A DNA stretch of 64,000 bases from assembly GCA_002506365.1 (NCBI GenBank), contig DAXK01000025.1, positions 11,212 through 75,211 of the forward strand. Direction: 5' to 3'. The position numbers were made by a program, and so were the translations under genes. Every line of letters starts with the position of its first letter. The stretch's first letter is position 1. Below, in pieces: positions 26,386-35,586 of this stretch. This DNA is from an archaeon UBA583 (GTDB taxonomy: Archaea; Nanobdellota; Nanobdellia; Woesearchaeales; UBA583). Under the pieces are notes generated by a model. That model was given only the letters and a program-made list of their open reading frames with translations, did not search any database and was not told where the DNA came from.

Positions 26386-29300
26386 ATGGATTTAAAAAAA
26401 TCTCTCAAAATAATATTTATGCTAACTTTATTTTTTCAAGTAAGTTACGCATTTGATTTAGATTCATTAATTAACTCTTACGATTATACTTTTGAAAACG
26501 GAGTGGTTAATGTAGTACAAACGCAAGATAGTTTAATTGATACAAATCAAAATAACCTAACAGATAAATTAGAATTTAATATTGAAACAAATATATTTAA
26601 TTCTAATTTAACAAATTACACAATAAGTGTGATATTAGATAATAAAAATTATATCTCCGAATATGTGAATTTAGAATCGACTTTTTCAAAGATTCAAATT
26701 CCAACATATTTATTAAATGAAAATCAATATAATTATACAATTGAAATTAAAAATCAATTTAATTCAGTTGTATTTAGAATGGATAATTATCAAACACAAA
26801 TTTTAGATAATTACGAAACAGGATTTAATTTATATTCAACAATAGACAAATTAAATTTAGAAAATGAAATTCAATTCGACTTAGAGTTTTCACAAATTCC
26901 AGAATTTGAAAATAAACAAGTTACTTTATTTTTAGAATACAATAACCAAACTTTAATTTATTCAAAAGAAGTTTTATTTGAAAATCCAAATCAATTAATT
27001 TCATTTAATATTCCAAAAGAAAATATTTTCCAAACAAAACACACAGGGAAATTTAAGTTAAAATCAATACTAGTAGATAATAAAAGAATTTATTTAGATA
27101 ATTATACAACAGATAGTTATTCATACATTGAATTTACAAATAAAAGTTTTATCACATCACAAGATTACTCTTTAGAAGATTTAGATAATAATTCTTTATA
27201 TGAAAAACTAAATATTAATTTTAACTTAAACATTGTTGAACAATCAAATTATGAAATAACATTTTCATTATTTGACTCAAACAATAATTTTGTAAATACT
27301 TATTCAATTCAAAATGAATTAACAAATACAAATAATATTTTAACTCACTCATTTGACGGTGAAGAATTTTACAGAACTAAAATTAATGGACCATACACAA
27401 TTAAAAATATTTATTTAAAACAAATAAATCAAAATTTAAATACTTCAGAAGTTATTGATGTTTCAAAAAATGAAATTACAACTGAGCAAATTTCATACTT
27501 ACAATTTGAAAAACCAACATTACCTGAATTAAATACTAAATTAATTACAACATTTGATGAATTAACAAATCAAACACAATTAATTGTAATTGTAAATAAC
27601 AATGGAACTTTCCCAGCATTTAATTTTAATTTAGAATTATTTAACTCAAAAGAATTTAGTTTCTCAGATAATATAATGTTTTTAAATACTGGTGAATCCA
27701 TTAATTATTCATTTATATTTAACAATACAAATGGGTCTGAATTATATACATCATTAATTGATTCAAATAACTTTGTTGATGAACTAAATGAAGAAAACAA
27801 TCAAAACCAAATTAAAGGAATTGAACAAATTATTGACCAATCAGTTTGTGGACTAGAAAAATTACCAAACAAATTGATTTTTATAGATAGTAATTGTAAT
27901 CCAATTATAAACGCTAGAGTAAATCTTCTAAAAGAAACTGGAACATATATTAAATATCTAAGAACAGACTCAAACGGAATTGTTGACTTTTCAAATGATA
28001 TATCACTAAATGGAAATAAATTCCAAATTGACCACAATGGAGCTAAATTTACAACAGAAATAAATAGTTTATTCAATGGTTCAATAATCCAATCTAAAGC
28101 ATATTCATTAAAAGTTCTAGATAACAATAATGAACCAATTAAAAATGCGAGAATTAATCTCCTAAAAGAAACTGGGACATACATTAAATATCTAAGAACA
28201 AATGAAAATGGAACAGTTACTTTCCAAGTTGTACCAAACGCAAATATGAAGTTCCAAATTGATTACAACGGAGCCAAATATTCAATGCCAGTAAACAACG
28301 ATAATCAAATTAAAATTAATACAAAAGGATATTCACTAAAAGTTCTAGATAACAATAATGGACCAATTTCAAATGCAAGAGTAAATCTCCTAAAGGAATC
28401 AGGAACATATATTAAATATCTAAGAACAGATTCAAACGGAATTGTAACTTTCCAAAATGTACCAAATGCAAAACAACAATTTCAAGTTGATTATAACGGA
28501 GCTAAATATTCAATGTATGTAAACAATGACACTCAAATTACAATTAATACTAAAGCATACTCTCTAAAAGTTTTAGATAATAATAATGAACCAATTAATA
28601 ATGTAAGAGTAAATCTCCTAAAAGAATCAGGAACATACATTAAATATCTAAGAACAGATTCAAACGGAATTGTAACTTTCCAAAATGTACCAAATGCAAA
28701 ACAACAATTTCAAATTGATTACAACGGAGCTAAATATTCGATGTATGTAAACAATGACACTCAAATTACAATTAATACTAAAGCATACTCCCTAAAAGTT
28801 TTAGATAACAATAACAAACCAATTTCAAATGCGAGAGTAAATCTCCTAAAAGAAGCTGGAACATATATTAAATATTTAAGAACAGACACAAATGGAATTG
28901 TCACGTTTCAAAATGTGCCTAATGCAAAACAAAAATTCCAAATTGACCACAACGGAGCTAAATATTCAATACCAGTAAATAATGACACTCAAATTACATT
29001 AAACACATTAGGATATTCATTAAAAGTTTTAGATAACAATAATGAACCAATTAACAATGTAAGAGTAAACTTACTAAAAGAATCTGGAACTTACATCAAA
29101 TATTTAAGAACAGATTCAAATGGAGTTGTAACTTTCCAAAATGTACCAAATGCAAAACAACAATTTCAAATTGACCATAATGGAGCAAAATATTCAATAC
29201 CTGTAAATAACAATTCACAAATCATTATGAATACAAAGGGTTATTCATTAAAAGTTTTAGATAACAATAATGAACCAATTAATAATGTAAGAGTGAATTT

Positions 29301-29964
29301 ACTAAAAGAGTCTGGGACTTACATCAAATATTTAAGAACAGATTCAAATGGAGTTGTAATTTTCCAAAATGTACCAAATGCAAAACAACAATTTCAAATT
29401 GACCACAATGGAGCAAAATATTCAATGCCAGTAAATAATGATACACAAATCACAATAAATACAAAAGCATATAGTTTGAACCTAATTAATAGTCAAAACC
29501 TACCAATTAATAATGCTAGAGTAAATTTATTAAAATCATCAGGAACATACATCAAATACAAAAAAACAAATACAAATGGAACAGTAATATTCCAAGTGGT
29601 ACCAAATGCTAATCACAAATTCCAATTAGATTATAATGGAGATAAATATACTAGCCAATCAGTCTCAAACACAGAACCAATTAGTGTTCAAACTTTTTCA
29701 TTCGGAGGATTATTTGTTGATAGTTCATGTACTCCAACTGAAAATGTAAGATTTAATTTATTAAAAGAATCTGGAACATATGTAAAAAATTTAAAAACTA
29801 ATGGTTTAGGGGAAGGATCTTTTGAAGTTGTTCCAAATGCAAATATGAAAATTCAAGTTGACCATAATAGTCTTAAAGAAACAACACAAGTATATTCAAT
29901 TAATCAAAATACAAATTTAAATATTCAAACTTCACACAATTTAGGATGTTATAATAATTCTTAA
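26386..29964 (+). CDS. Large secreted surface protein with nine tandem Ig-like repeats
   Basis: 1192 residues. Signal peptide (about 1-23, MLTLFFQVSYAF), then about 480 residues of beta-rich Asn/Thr/Glu-rich domains including a CARDB-like segment. Nine repeats of about 76 residues follow, with core ARVNLLKESGTYIKYLRTDS, then NGxVTFxxVPNA and DYNGAKYS. Units 2-8 keep an exact 228-bp period (units start at 28101, 28329, 28557, 28785, 29013, 29241 and 29469); the first and last units are degenerate. The NG-VTF-VP pattern is that of carboxypeptidase-regulatory/prealbumin-like beta sandwiches. No C-terminal anchor is seen. Probable adhesin or cell-surface stalk. Confidence 0.75.
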   Translation: MDLKKSLKIIFMLTLFFQVSYAFDLDSLINSYDYTFENGVVNVVQTQDSLIDTNQNNLTDKLEFNIETNIFNSNLTNYTISVILDNKNYISEYVNLESTFSKIQIPTYLLNENQYNYTIEIKNQFNSVVFRMDNYQTQILDNYETGFNLYSTIDKLNLENEIQFDLEFSQIPEFENKQVTLFLEYNNQTLIYSKEVLFENPNQLISFNIPKENIFQTKHTGKFKLKSILVDNKRIYLDNYTTDSYSYIEFTNKSFITSQDYSLEDLDNNSLYEKLNINFNLNIVEQSNYEITFSLFDSNNNFVNTYSIQNELTNTNNILTHSFDGEEFYRTKINGPYTIKNIYLKQINQNLNTSEVIDVSKNEITTEQISYLQFEKPTLPELNTKLITTFDELTNQTQLIVIVNNNGTFPAFNFNLELFNSKEFSFSDNIMFLNTGESINYSFIFNNTNGSELYTSLIDSNNFVDELNEENNQNQIKGIEQIIDQSVCGLEKLPNKLIFIDSNCNPIINARVNLLKETGTYIKYLRTDSNGIVDFSNDISLNGNKFQIDHNGAKFTTEINSLFNGSIIQSKAYSLKVLDNNNEPIKNARINLLKETGTYIKYLRTNENGTVTFQVVPNANMKFQIDYNGAKYSMPVNNDNQIKINTKGYSLKVLDNNNGPISNARVNLLKESGTYIKYLRTDSNGIVTFQNVPNAKQQFQVDYNGAKYSMYVNNDTQITINTKAYSLKVLDNNNEPINNVRVNLLKESGTYIKYLRTDSNGIVTFQNVPNAKQQFQIDYNGAKYSMYVNNDTQITINTKAYSLKVLDNNNKPISNARVNLLKEAGTYIKYLRTDTNGIVTFQNVPNAKQKFQIDHNGAKYSIPVNNDTQITLNTLGYSLKVLDNNNEPINNVRVNLLKESGTYIKYLRTDSNGVVTFQNVPNAKQQFQIDHNGAKYSIPVNNNSQIIMNTKGYSLKVLDNNNEPINNVRVNLLKESGTYIKYLRTDSNGVVIFQNVPNAKQQFQIDHNGAKYSMPVNNDTQITINTKAYSLNLINSQNLPINNARVNLLKSSGTYIKYKKTNTNGTVIFQVVPNANHKFQLDYNGDKYTSQSVSNTEPISVQTFSFGGLFVDSSCTPTENVRFNLLKESGTYVKNLKTNGLGEGSFEVVPNANMKIQVDHNSLKETTQVYSINQNTNLNIQTSHNLGCYNNS
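28101..29696 (+). repeat. Seven tandem 228-bp coding repeats
   Basis: Repeat boundaries recur every 228 bases exactly, equal to 76 codons, with many long identical stretches between neighbouring units. This indicates fairly recent unequal exchange or amplification that kept the frame. They are protein-domain repeats, not CRISPR or satellite DNA. Confidence 0.9.
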
Positions 29965-30058
29965 ATTTTTTATTTTTTAAATTAAATAAACAACAACTAC
30001 CAAATTAAAATAATTCTTTTTAAACCCAATTCATTGAAATACAATTAGGTAAAACAAA

Positions 30059-31381
30059 ATGTACGATATTATTCTAGGTCGGTCAAAAGGAGACCAAAAA
30101 AAATACGGAAAAAAAGGAACAGTATATATTGGAAAACAATATATTCAAATGGGAAACGAATCCTCATTATCCAATCCAATTTATATGGATGTTGCCCGTG
30201 CCCACGCAATGCTAATAGTAGGAAAAAGAGGAGGGGGGAAATCCTATACTATGGGATCACTAGCCGAAGGACTAGCAGATATGGAACCAGAAGTTGCTGA
30301 AAACTTAGCCTTTGTTTTAATGGATACCATGGGAGTTTATTGGTCAATGAAATACGCCAACGAAAAAGAAGATGAACTTCTAAAAAGATGGGGACTTGAA
30401 GGAAAAGGACTTGATGTTCAAATCTATGTGCCAGGTGGATTTTATAATAAATACAAAGAAGATGGAATCCCAGTAGACTTCCCACTATACATTCAACCAA
30501 GAGAACTTTCGGTTGAAGACTGGATGCAAGTATTTAAATTACAATCAGATAATTTTATTTCAGTAATTATTTCAAAAATTGTTGGAGACCTTCTAACCAC
30601 AAATAATAATTTCTCAATTGACGATATTATTAATAAAATTAATTCCTACGACAGAATTGATGATAAAGAAAAACTAACAGCATCAATGCGTTTTGAAAAC
30701 ACAAAAAACTGGGGAATTTTCTCAACAACAGCTACAAAAATTAAAGACTTACTACACGGAGGAAAAGTAACTGTAATTGATTATTCTCCATTTGTAGCTT
30801 TACCTGGTGGTTGGGAAGTTAAAGCATTAGTATTAGGACTAATTTCAAAAAAGATTTTTGTAGAAAGAATGCTTGTAAGAAAAAATGAAGAAAAACAACA
30901 AATCTCTGCAAAAACTCAAGTAGTTCAAGAACTAGAAGAAATTGATGATATTCCAATGCCTTGGTTAATTGTAGACGAAGCACACGAATTCTTACCAAGA
31001 GGAGCAGACGATGAAGTTCCATCAAGTAAAGCTCTAATTACAATTCTAAGAGAAGGACGTCAACCAGGAGTAAGTTTAATTTTAGCAACACAACAACCAG
31101 CTAAAATCCACACTGATGCAATCACACAATCTGACATCGTTTTAGCCCATAGAATTACTGCAAGTTTTGACCTTGAAGCACTAGATAAAATCTTTTTATC
31201 CTATGATAGTAAAGGAAGTAAAGCACTATTTAACTCAATGCCAAGAACAAAAGGATGTGCAATTATCATGGACGATAAAAACGAAAGACTACACACAATG
31301 CAAGTTAAACCAAGAATTAGTTGGCACGGTGGAGAAGACCCAAACGCAATCAGAGAAATAGAAGACGAATTTGATTTCTAA
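30059..31381 (+). CDS. HerA/VirB4-like ATPase (DUF87)
   Basis: 440 residues. Walker A VGKRGGGKSYTMGSLAEG near 53-70, Walker B PWLIVDEAHEFLP near 300-312, then a sensor-type ILATQQPAKIHTDAITQSDI and an arginine-rich end. This is the HerA/FtsK-superfamily pattern. True HerA works with NurA nuclease in end resection. The N-terminal beta-barrel is short, and no nurA is seen next to it, so a HerA-like ATPase of unknown partner is the safe call. It stands alone with its own upstream region. Confidence 0.85.
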   Translation: MYDIILGRSKGDQKKYGKKGTVYIGKQYIQMGNESSLSNPIYMDVARAHAMLIVGKRGGGKSYTMGSLAEGLADMEPEVAENLAFVLMDTMGVYWSMKYANEKEDELLKRWGLEGKGLDVQIYVPGGFYNKYKEDGIPVDFPLYIQPRELSVEDWMQVFKLQSDNFISVIISKIVGDLLTTNNNFSIDDIINKINSYDRIDDKEKLTASMRFENTKNWGIFSTTATKIKDLLHGGKVTVIDYSPFVALPGGWEVKALVLGLISKKIFVERMLVRKNEEKQQISAKTQVVQELEEIDDIPMPWLIVDEAHEFLPRGADDEVPSSKALITILREGRQPGVSLILATQQPAKIHTDAITQSDIVLAHRITASFDLEALDKIFLSYDSKGSKALFNSMPRTKGCAIIMDDKNERLHTMQVKPRISWHGGEDPNAIREIEDEFDF

Positions 31382-31430
31382 AAAAAGACTATTTTAAATT
31401 TAATAAAATAAAAATAAATATTTTTTAAAC

Positions 31431-31712
31431 TTACTTAAAACCAATATAATTATCCAAATTAATTTCTTTTCCAATAATATGAGTATTTGTAGGAAAATAT
31501 TTAATATTCCTATCACTCTGACTTCGAACATACCCAATTAACTCACTCGAACGAGCACCAGTTAAAGTAATAGTTTCATTAAAATCAGATAAATCTAAAT
31601 CCTTAAAAGAATCAGCAATTAATTTTCCAAGTCCCTTCAAATCAGTATTAAAATTAGCAGGCACAAGCAATATCTCAGAATTATTATTATTTAGGTTGTA
31701 TTTTCTATCCAT
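31431..31712 (-). CDS. Hypothetical small alpha/beta protein
   Basis: 93 residues with alternating strands and helices (EILLVPANFNTDLKGLGKLI, ETITLTGARSSELIGYVRSQ, then KYFPTNTHIIGKEI). No motif recognised. It converges on the HerA-like gene and is divergent from the Trm5-like gene, with 57 bases between start codons and a shared TATA box. Confidence 0.55.
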   Translation of the reverse strand: MDRKYNLNNNNSEILLVPANFNTDLKGLGKLIADSFKDLDLSDFNETITLTGARSSELIGYVRSQSDRNIKYFPTNTHIIGKEINLDNYIGFK

Positions 31713-31738
31713 CCTAAAAAAAACAACACAACTTTAAA

Positions 31739-31748
31739 CTTTATAAAT
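31739..31748. promoter_or_regulatory. Symmetric TATA box shared by divergent genes
   Basis: CTTTATAAAT is centred 26 bases before the Trm5-like ATG (31770) and about 31 bases before the minus-strand ATG (31712). It is the only strong TATA in the gap. Confidence 0.5.
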
Positions 31749-31769
31749 GTATTCGTGTTACTTATTAGT

Positions 31770-32993
31770 ATGAAAAAAAACTCTTTGAAAGCAAAATTAA
31801 CTGGAATTTTACCAGATGATGTAATTAACAAAGTAAATAGAAGTTTTGAAGTTGTTGGAGACATTGCAATTATTGAAATCTCTGAAGAACTAGAACAATA
31901 TGAAAAACAAATTGGAGAAGCTTTACTACAAGTAAATGTTTCACTAAAAACAATTCTAAAAAAATCAGGAATTCACCACGGAGAATTTAGAACTCAAGAT
32001 TTAGTATATGTAGCCGGTGTTGAAAAATACGAAACTGAATACTTAGAAAACGGAGTAAGATTTAAACTAAATCCTGGAAGAGTTTACTTCTCAGCAAGAT
32101 TATCTACTGAAAGATCAGATCTTATGAGTATGCTTGATGAAAATCAAAGAGTATTAGTAATGTTTAGTGGTGCTGGACCATATTCACTAACAGCACTAAA
32201 AATGAAACCAAACTTACCACTATTAACAGCTATCGAAATTAATCCTAACGGACACAAATACGCTACAGAAAGTTTAGCCCTAAATAAAAATATTTTAAAA
32301 AAAACAAAACAATACCAAAGTTTTCTAAAATTTGTAAAATCTCATAAACTTCCAGTTTTAGAAAAAAACACACTACCAATGTTTAACAAAACAAAAGTAA
32401 ACTTCATTAATGGAAATGTAAGAATTGAAACAAGAGAATTTCATTCAAAATTTGCTGATAAAAAGATTGAATTTTACGACAACAATATTTTTGATTACGA
32501 ATTTAAAAATATCTATCACATCCTAGACCAACTAAAAGATACTAAGATTAATATCGATGTATCAAAAATTCACAAAATTGATGAATTTATTAATTTTTTT
32601 ATTTTATTTTTCGACAAATTTCAATGGACTGCAAAAATCGAAAATAAAGATTATGTTTTTGAAAACTCAATTGAAAAAGCAGTATTTTTAGAATATTTAA
32701 GAAATCAAGAAAATAGAAAAATCGAAGAATTACACAAATATGATGAAATATATATGCCATTACCAAAAGATGCTGAATTATTCCTAGATTGCGCATTTAG
32801 AAGTGCTGCTCCAGGTGCAATTGTCCATATGTATGACTTTGTCCATGAAAATGATTTCCCAAGTAAATCAGAAAATGCCGTAATTAAATCAGCTGAAAAA
32901 AATAATGTTAAAGTTGAAATTATTGAAACAAGAAAAGTAGGACAATACTCCCCAAGAAAATATAGAGTGTGCTGCGATTTCAAAGTTTTATAA
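31770..32993 (+). CDS. Trm5/TYW2-like tRNA methyltransferase with internal insertion
   Basis: 407 residues from the ATG at 31770, chosen over the in-frame GTG at 31755 because of the TATA spacing. Early strand VVGDIAIIEI and then VYFSARLSTERSD near 105-117 are Trm5 hallmarks, followed by the SAM motif VLVMFSGAGPYS near 129-140 and ELNP-like AIEINPNGHKYATESL. Trm5 makes m1G37 in tRNA. Two oddities: about 110 extra residues (roughly 180-320) interrupt the methyltransferase fold, and the usual NLP motif is MPLP near 329-332. Substrate could differ from m1G37; a related TYW2-like role is possible. The stop lies in a 10-bp hairpin. Confidence 0.8.
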   Translation: MKKNSLKAKLTGILPDDVINKVNRSFEVVGDIAIIEISEELEQYEKQIGEALLQVNVSLKTILKKSGIHHGEFRTQDLVYVAGVEKYETEYLENGVRFKLNPGRVYFSARLSTERSDLMSMLDENQRVLVMFSGAGPYSLTALKMKPNLPLLTAIEINPNGHKYATESLALNKNILKKTKQYQSFLKFVKSHKLPVLEKNTLPMFNKTKVNFINGNVRIETREFHSKFADKKIEFYDNNIFDYEFKNIYHILDQLKDTKINIDVSKIHKIDEFINFFILFFDKFQWTAKIENKDYVFENSIEKAVFLEYLRNQENRKIEELHKYDEIYMPLPKDAELFLDCAFRSAAPGAIVHMYDFVHENDFPSKSENAVIKSAEKNNVKVEIIETRKVGQYSPRKYRVCCDFKVL

Positions 32994-33002
32994 TAAAACT
33001 TT
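32982..33002 (+). terminator. 10-bp hairpin containing the stop codon of the Trm5-like gene
   Basis: AAAGTTTTAT (32982-32991), A, ATAAAACTTT (32993-33002); perfect 10-bp stem. The stop TAA (32991-32993) is at its tip. Confidence 0.5.
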
Positions 33003-33058
33003 TAATCAAAATTTTAATTCTTTAAAAAATAAAAAACAAATATCTCCACAAGAAATAT

Positions 33059-34102
33059 TTAAGCTAATCCTTCATAATACCCTTGTAAATCCAAATCATA
33101 ATTATTTTGTGCATACTTTGGACCATTATACTTTTTAGCAATTTGTTGATAATTTTTATTTTTCATATCATTAATAATTCCATTTTCTTCCAAAAACTTA
33201 AAAAAATAATTAATCATAGCATTTGAATCTTTAACTTTAGATAACAATAAATCAGCATCATCACTATTTTCATATCTAACAATATTAGACCCTAACATTT
33301 GTGAAAAACCAAAACTTGAACTCTTAAAAGCAACAATATCATTAGCATCAAAAGCTTCTACAAAAGCATCATAATTTGTTTCCTTAGAAACTCTACTAAA
33401 TGATTCTCCATTTTTTAAAGTGCAATCCACATCATCAAAACCTCTATTTTCTTCATTAAATTTATGACATTCAAATCTAACTGATTTTTCAAAAGTTCTC
33501 CTATATCCATCCTCTTTAATAATTATGGCATAAATTAAATTCACATCAACATTATTTTTACTAGCATAAGTTTCAAATTGATTTTTATTCAAATCATAAA
33601 AAATACTAGATTTAAACTTTTCAATTTTAGTAAGCATACTCCCCGTTAACTCAACAACATTAGTTTCAGAATTTAAAACAGCTCCATCTGAAATTGAATC
33701 AAAATCCCAAATATTATCATTATCAACCCCACTTAAAGCTTTTTCAATTTGAGTAAATAAAACACCACAATTTAATTTTTCATAATCCTTATGATTTTTA
33801 TCATTACATTTAGTATAATACGAATTTAAAGAATTCCAAGTTGCAGTTTCCTGTTCATTACAACTCTCCAAAGTATCATCATTACAAACTTTAACATTAC
33901 AATTTGACTTTGAAATTTCACATTTTTCAATAATACTCTTTAACTTAAAATCAGAAATACCACCCTCCGCAGTATCAGAAACTTCTGAAAACTGAGAAAT
34001 AACTAACAAAACAACAATTAAAAGTAAAAAAAAACCAACTAACTTTGAAATAGATAACTCTACTCCTTTTTTATTAAAAGAAAAAATATTTTGAATAGAC
34101 AT
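33059..34102 (-). CDS. Membrane-anchored N-acetylmuramidase-like protein
   Basis: 347 residues. One N-terminal membrane helix (about 18-40, KLVGFFLLLIVVLLVISQFS) is preceded by a basic stretch, so the rest is probably outside. A cysteine-rich segment (about 60-115) precedes a C-terminal region (about 170-347) that resembles the lysozyme-like N-acetylmuramidase family PF11860: IIIKEDGYRR, VRFECHKFNEENRG, SSSFGFSQMLGSN and YNGPKYAQNNYDLDL. Glu residues in KEDG and FEC are the candidate catalytic acids. Archaea lack murein, so the target may be another organism or another polysaccharide. It lies 5 bases after the preceding secreted protein gene. Confidence 0.7.
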   Translation of the reverse strand: MSIQNIFSFNKKGVELSISKLVGFFLLLIVVLLVISQFSEVSDTAEGGISDFKLKSIIEKCEISKSNCNVKVCNDDTLESCNEQETATWNSLNSYYTKCNDKNHKDYEKLNCGVLFTQIEKALSGVDNDNIWDFDSISDGAVLNSETNVVELTGSMLTKIEKFKSSIFYDLNKNQFETYASKNNVDVNLIYAIIIKEDGYRRTFEKSVRFECHKFNEENRGFDDVDCTLKNGESFSRVSKETNYDAFVEAFDANDIVAFKSSSFGFSQMLGSNIVRYENSDDADLLLSKVKDSNAMINYFFKFLEENGIINDMKNKNYQQIAKKYNGPKYAQNNYDLDLQGYYEGLA

Positions 34103-34107
34103 TTTAT

Positions 34108-35586
34108 CTATCCCTTAATAACTGGAAAACTTTGGTAATACTTTCTAGTTTTACCATTATTTTTCACTTCAATCTCTAAATCTGGTAATCTTACATCACC
34201 TAAAATACCTCTTTTATTAACTAAATTAAAACCTAATAATCTTGTATCTCCTCTTTCAAATCTAGTAAAATCCCAAACTAATTTATACTGAGTATCACCC
34301 TTTAAAACATGTTTAGGTTCAGTTAAAGAAAAAGATTCATCCTTTACTTGTAAATAAGCAGGCATTCTGAAAATAATTTTTAATTTATCAATTTCATGTT
34401 CCTTAATATTCTCAAAACCAATTCTAACCTTAAACCCTTTAATTCCCTCATGAGATACTCTCTCAACTTCAAATAACTGATTTTTAACAGCTAAAGGATT
34501 TGAATTCTTTCTAACATAAATATAACTTAAAATAATTCCAATTACAACAACTACAATAAATAAAGCTAAATAATTAAAAGAATAAGTAAAAGTTTTAGTT
34601 TGCCCTTTTTCTAAATTAACTTCAAAACCTACTCCATTTTCAGTTGAGAAATATTTTTCAGCATCAGTCCCAAATAATAAACTTCTAAAAAATCCAAACT
34701 CTAATTCATCTTTATACGTATCAACCTCATTTCCTAAATTAGTAACTGAAATTTCAACTCTATCAGAAAATAAACCAGTCCCCCTATTTGATTTAACATC
34801 AATATTTTTATAAGAAGCAACTTTTAAATCAGAAACTGAATACCACTCTTGAGCAGATTCCCCTCCATCTTTTAAAACTCTAACAGTAACTTTAGCAAGA
34901 TAATCACCTGGATTTAAAGAAGATGGAACATCTAACTGATAAATTTTATAACTAACATCTGATGTGAAAACATCTTCAAAAGTATCAAATTTATAATCTC
35001 CTAAACTAACAGAAACTTCTACATTTTGATCCTTAACAACAGCCTCAGAATTTACTGTAAACTTTAAAGCATTAACTGGAGACACATCAGTTTTTTGAAT
35101 TTTAGTTGAAAACTTTAAATTATCCTTAGTTGGTTTAATATTAATACTATAAGTTAAAGAAACATCATCAGCTCCAATAATTGTTACAGGAAACTCAAAA
35201 AAACCTGAATAATCTTCATTATTTTGAGAAATTTTAATTAAATTTGGACTAACTACATTTGGCGTATAATCAAAAGCTGAATTTGCTTTTAATTCTAACT
35301 TTAAACTAACTTTTTCCCCTGCATTTAACTTAACATTTTTTTCACTTAAAGAAATATCCCATCCACTAATAGATGCAACATTAAAATCAATATTTTGAAC
35401 TTCATTTAAATTATTTTTAACTGTAAAAAAAAACTCACTCTCAATATGATTATTATAAACCTCGGAACTTAAAGTATTTACCTCAACCTCAAATGCTCCA
35501 TTTTCATTATAAACGTTATTTCCAAAAATAGAAACAAAAGAAAATAGAAATAAAAAAATAAAATTTAAACTTTTAAAATGTGTCAT
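34108..35586 (-). CDS. Secreted/membrane protein with Ig-like (NEW3-type) domains, unknown
   Basis: About 492 residues from the ATG at 35586, which gives a clean signal peptide (FKSLNFIFLFLFSFVSIFG); ATGs at 35595 and 35598 are alternatives. The start lies inside the last codons of tfb. About 330 residues of beta-rich domains follow (ISGWDISLSEKNVKLNAGEK is NEW3-like), then one membrane helix (LALFIVVVVIGIILSYIYV near 345-365) and a cytoplasmic beta-rich domain of about 130 residues. No catalytic motif is seen. The inside tail suggests a link between surface and cytoplasm. Cotranscribed with the muramidase-like gene. Confidence 0.65.
   Translation of the reverse strand: MTHFKSLNFIFLFLFSFVSIFGNNVYNENGAFEVEVNTLSSEVYNNHIESEFFFTVKNNLNEVQNIDFNVASISGWDISLSEKNVKLNAGEKVSLKLELKANSAFDYTPNVVSPNLIKISQNNEDYSGFFEFPVTIIGADDVSLTYSINIKPTKDNLKFSTKIQKTDVSPVNALKFTVNSEAVVKDQNVEVSVSLGDYKFDTFEDVFTSDVSYKIYQLDVPSSLNPGDYLAKVTVRVLKDGGESAQEWYSVSDLKVASYKNIDVKSNRGTGLFSDRVEISVTNLGNEVDTYKDELEFGFFRSLLFGTDAEKYFSTENGVGFEVNLEKGQTKTFTYSFNYLALFIVVVVIGIILSYIYVRKNSNPLAVKNQLFEVERVSHEGIKGFKVRIGFENIKEHEIDKLKIIFRMPAYLQVKDESFSLTEPKHVLKGDTQYKLVWDFTRFERGDTRLLGFNLVNKRGILGDVRLPDLEIEVKNNGKTRKYYQSFPVIKG

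Noticed and set aside
27801..28184. 127-codon minus-strand ORF inside the repeat protein gene
   Set aside because: It is the antisense shadow of the repeat-protein coding sequence, with no promoter and no independent features.
28101..29696. Tandem repeats resembling a CRISPR array
   Set aside because: The period is 228 bp with no spacers and the repeats are in frame in a long ORF; they encode protein domains.
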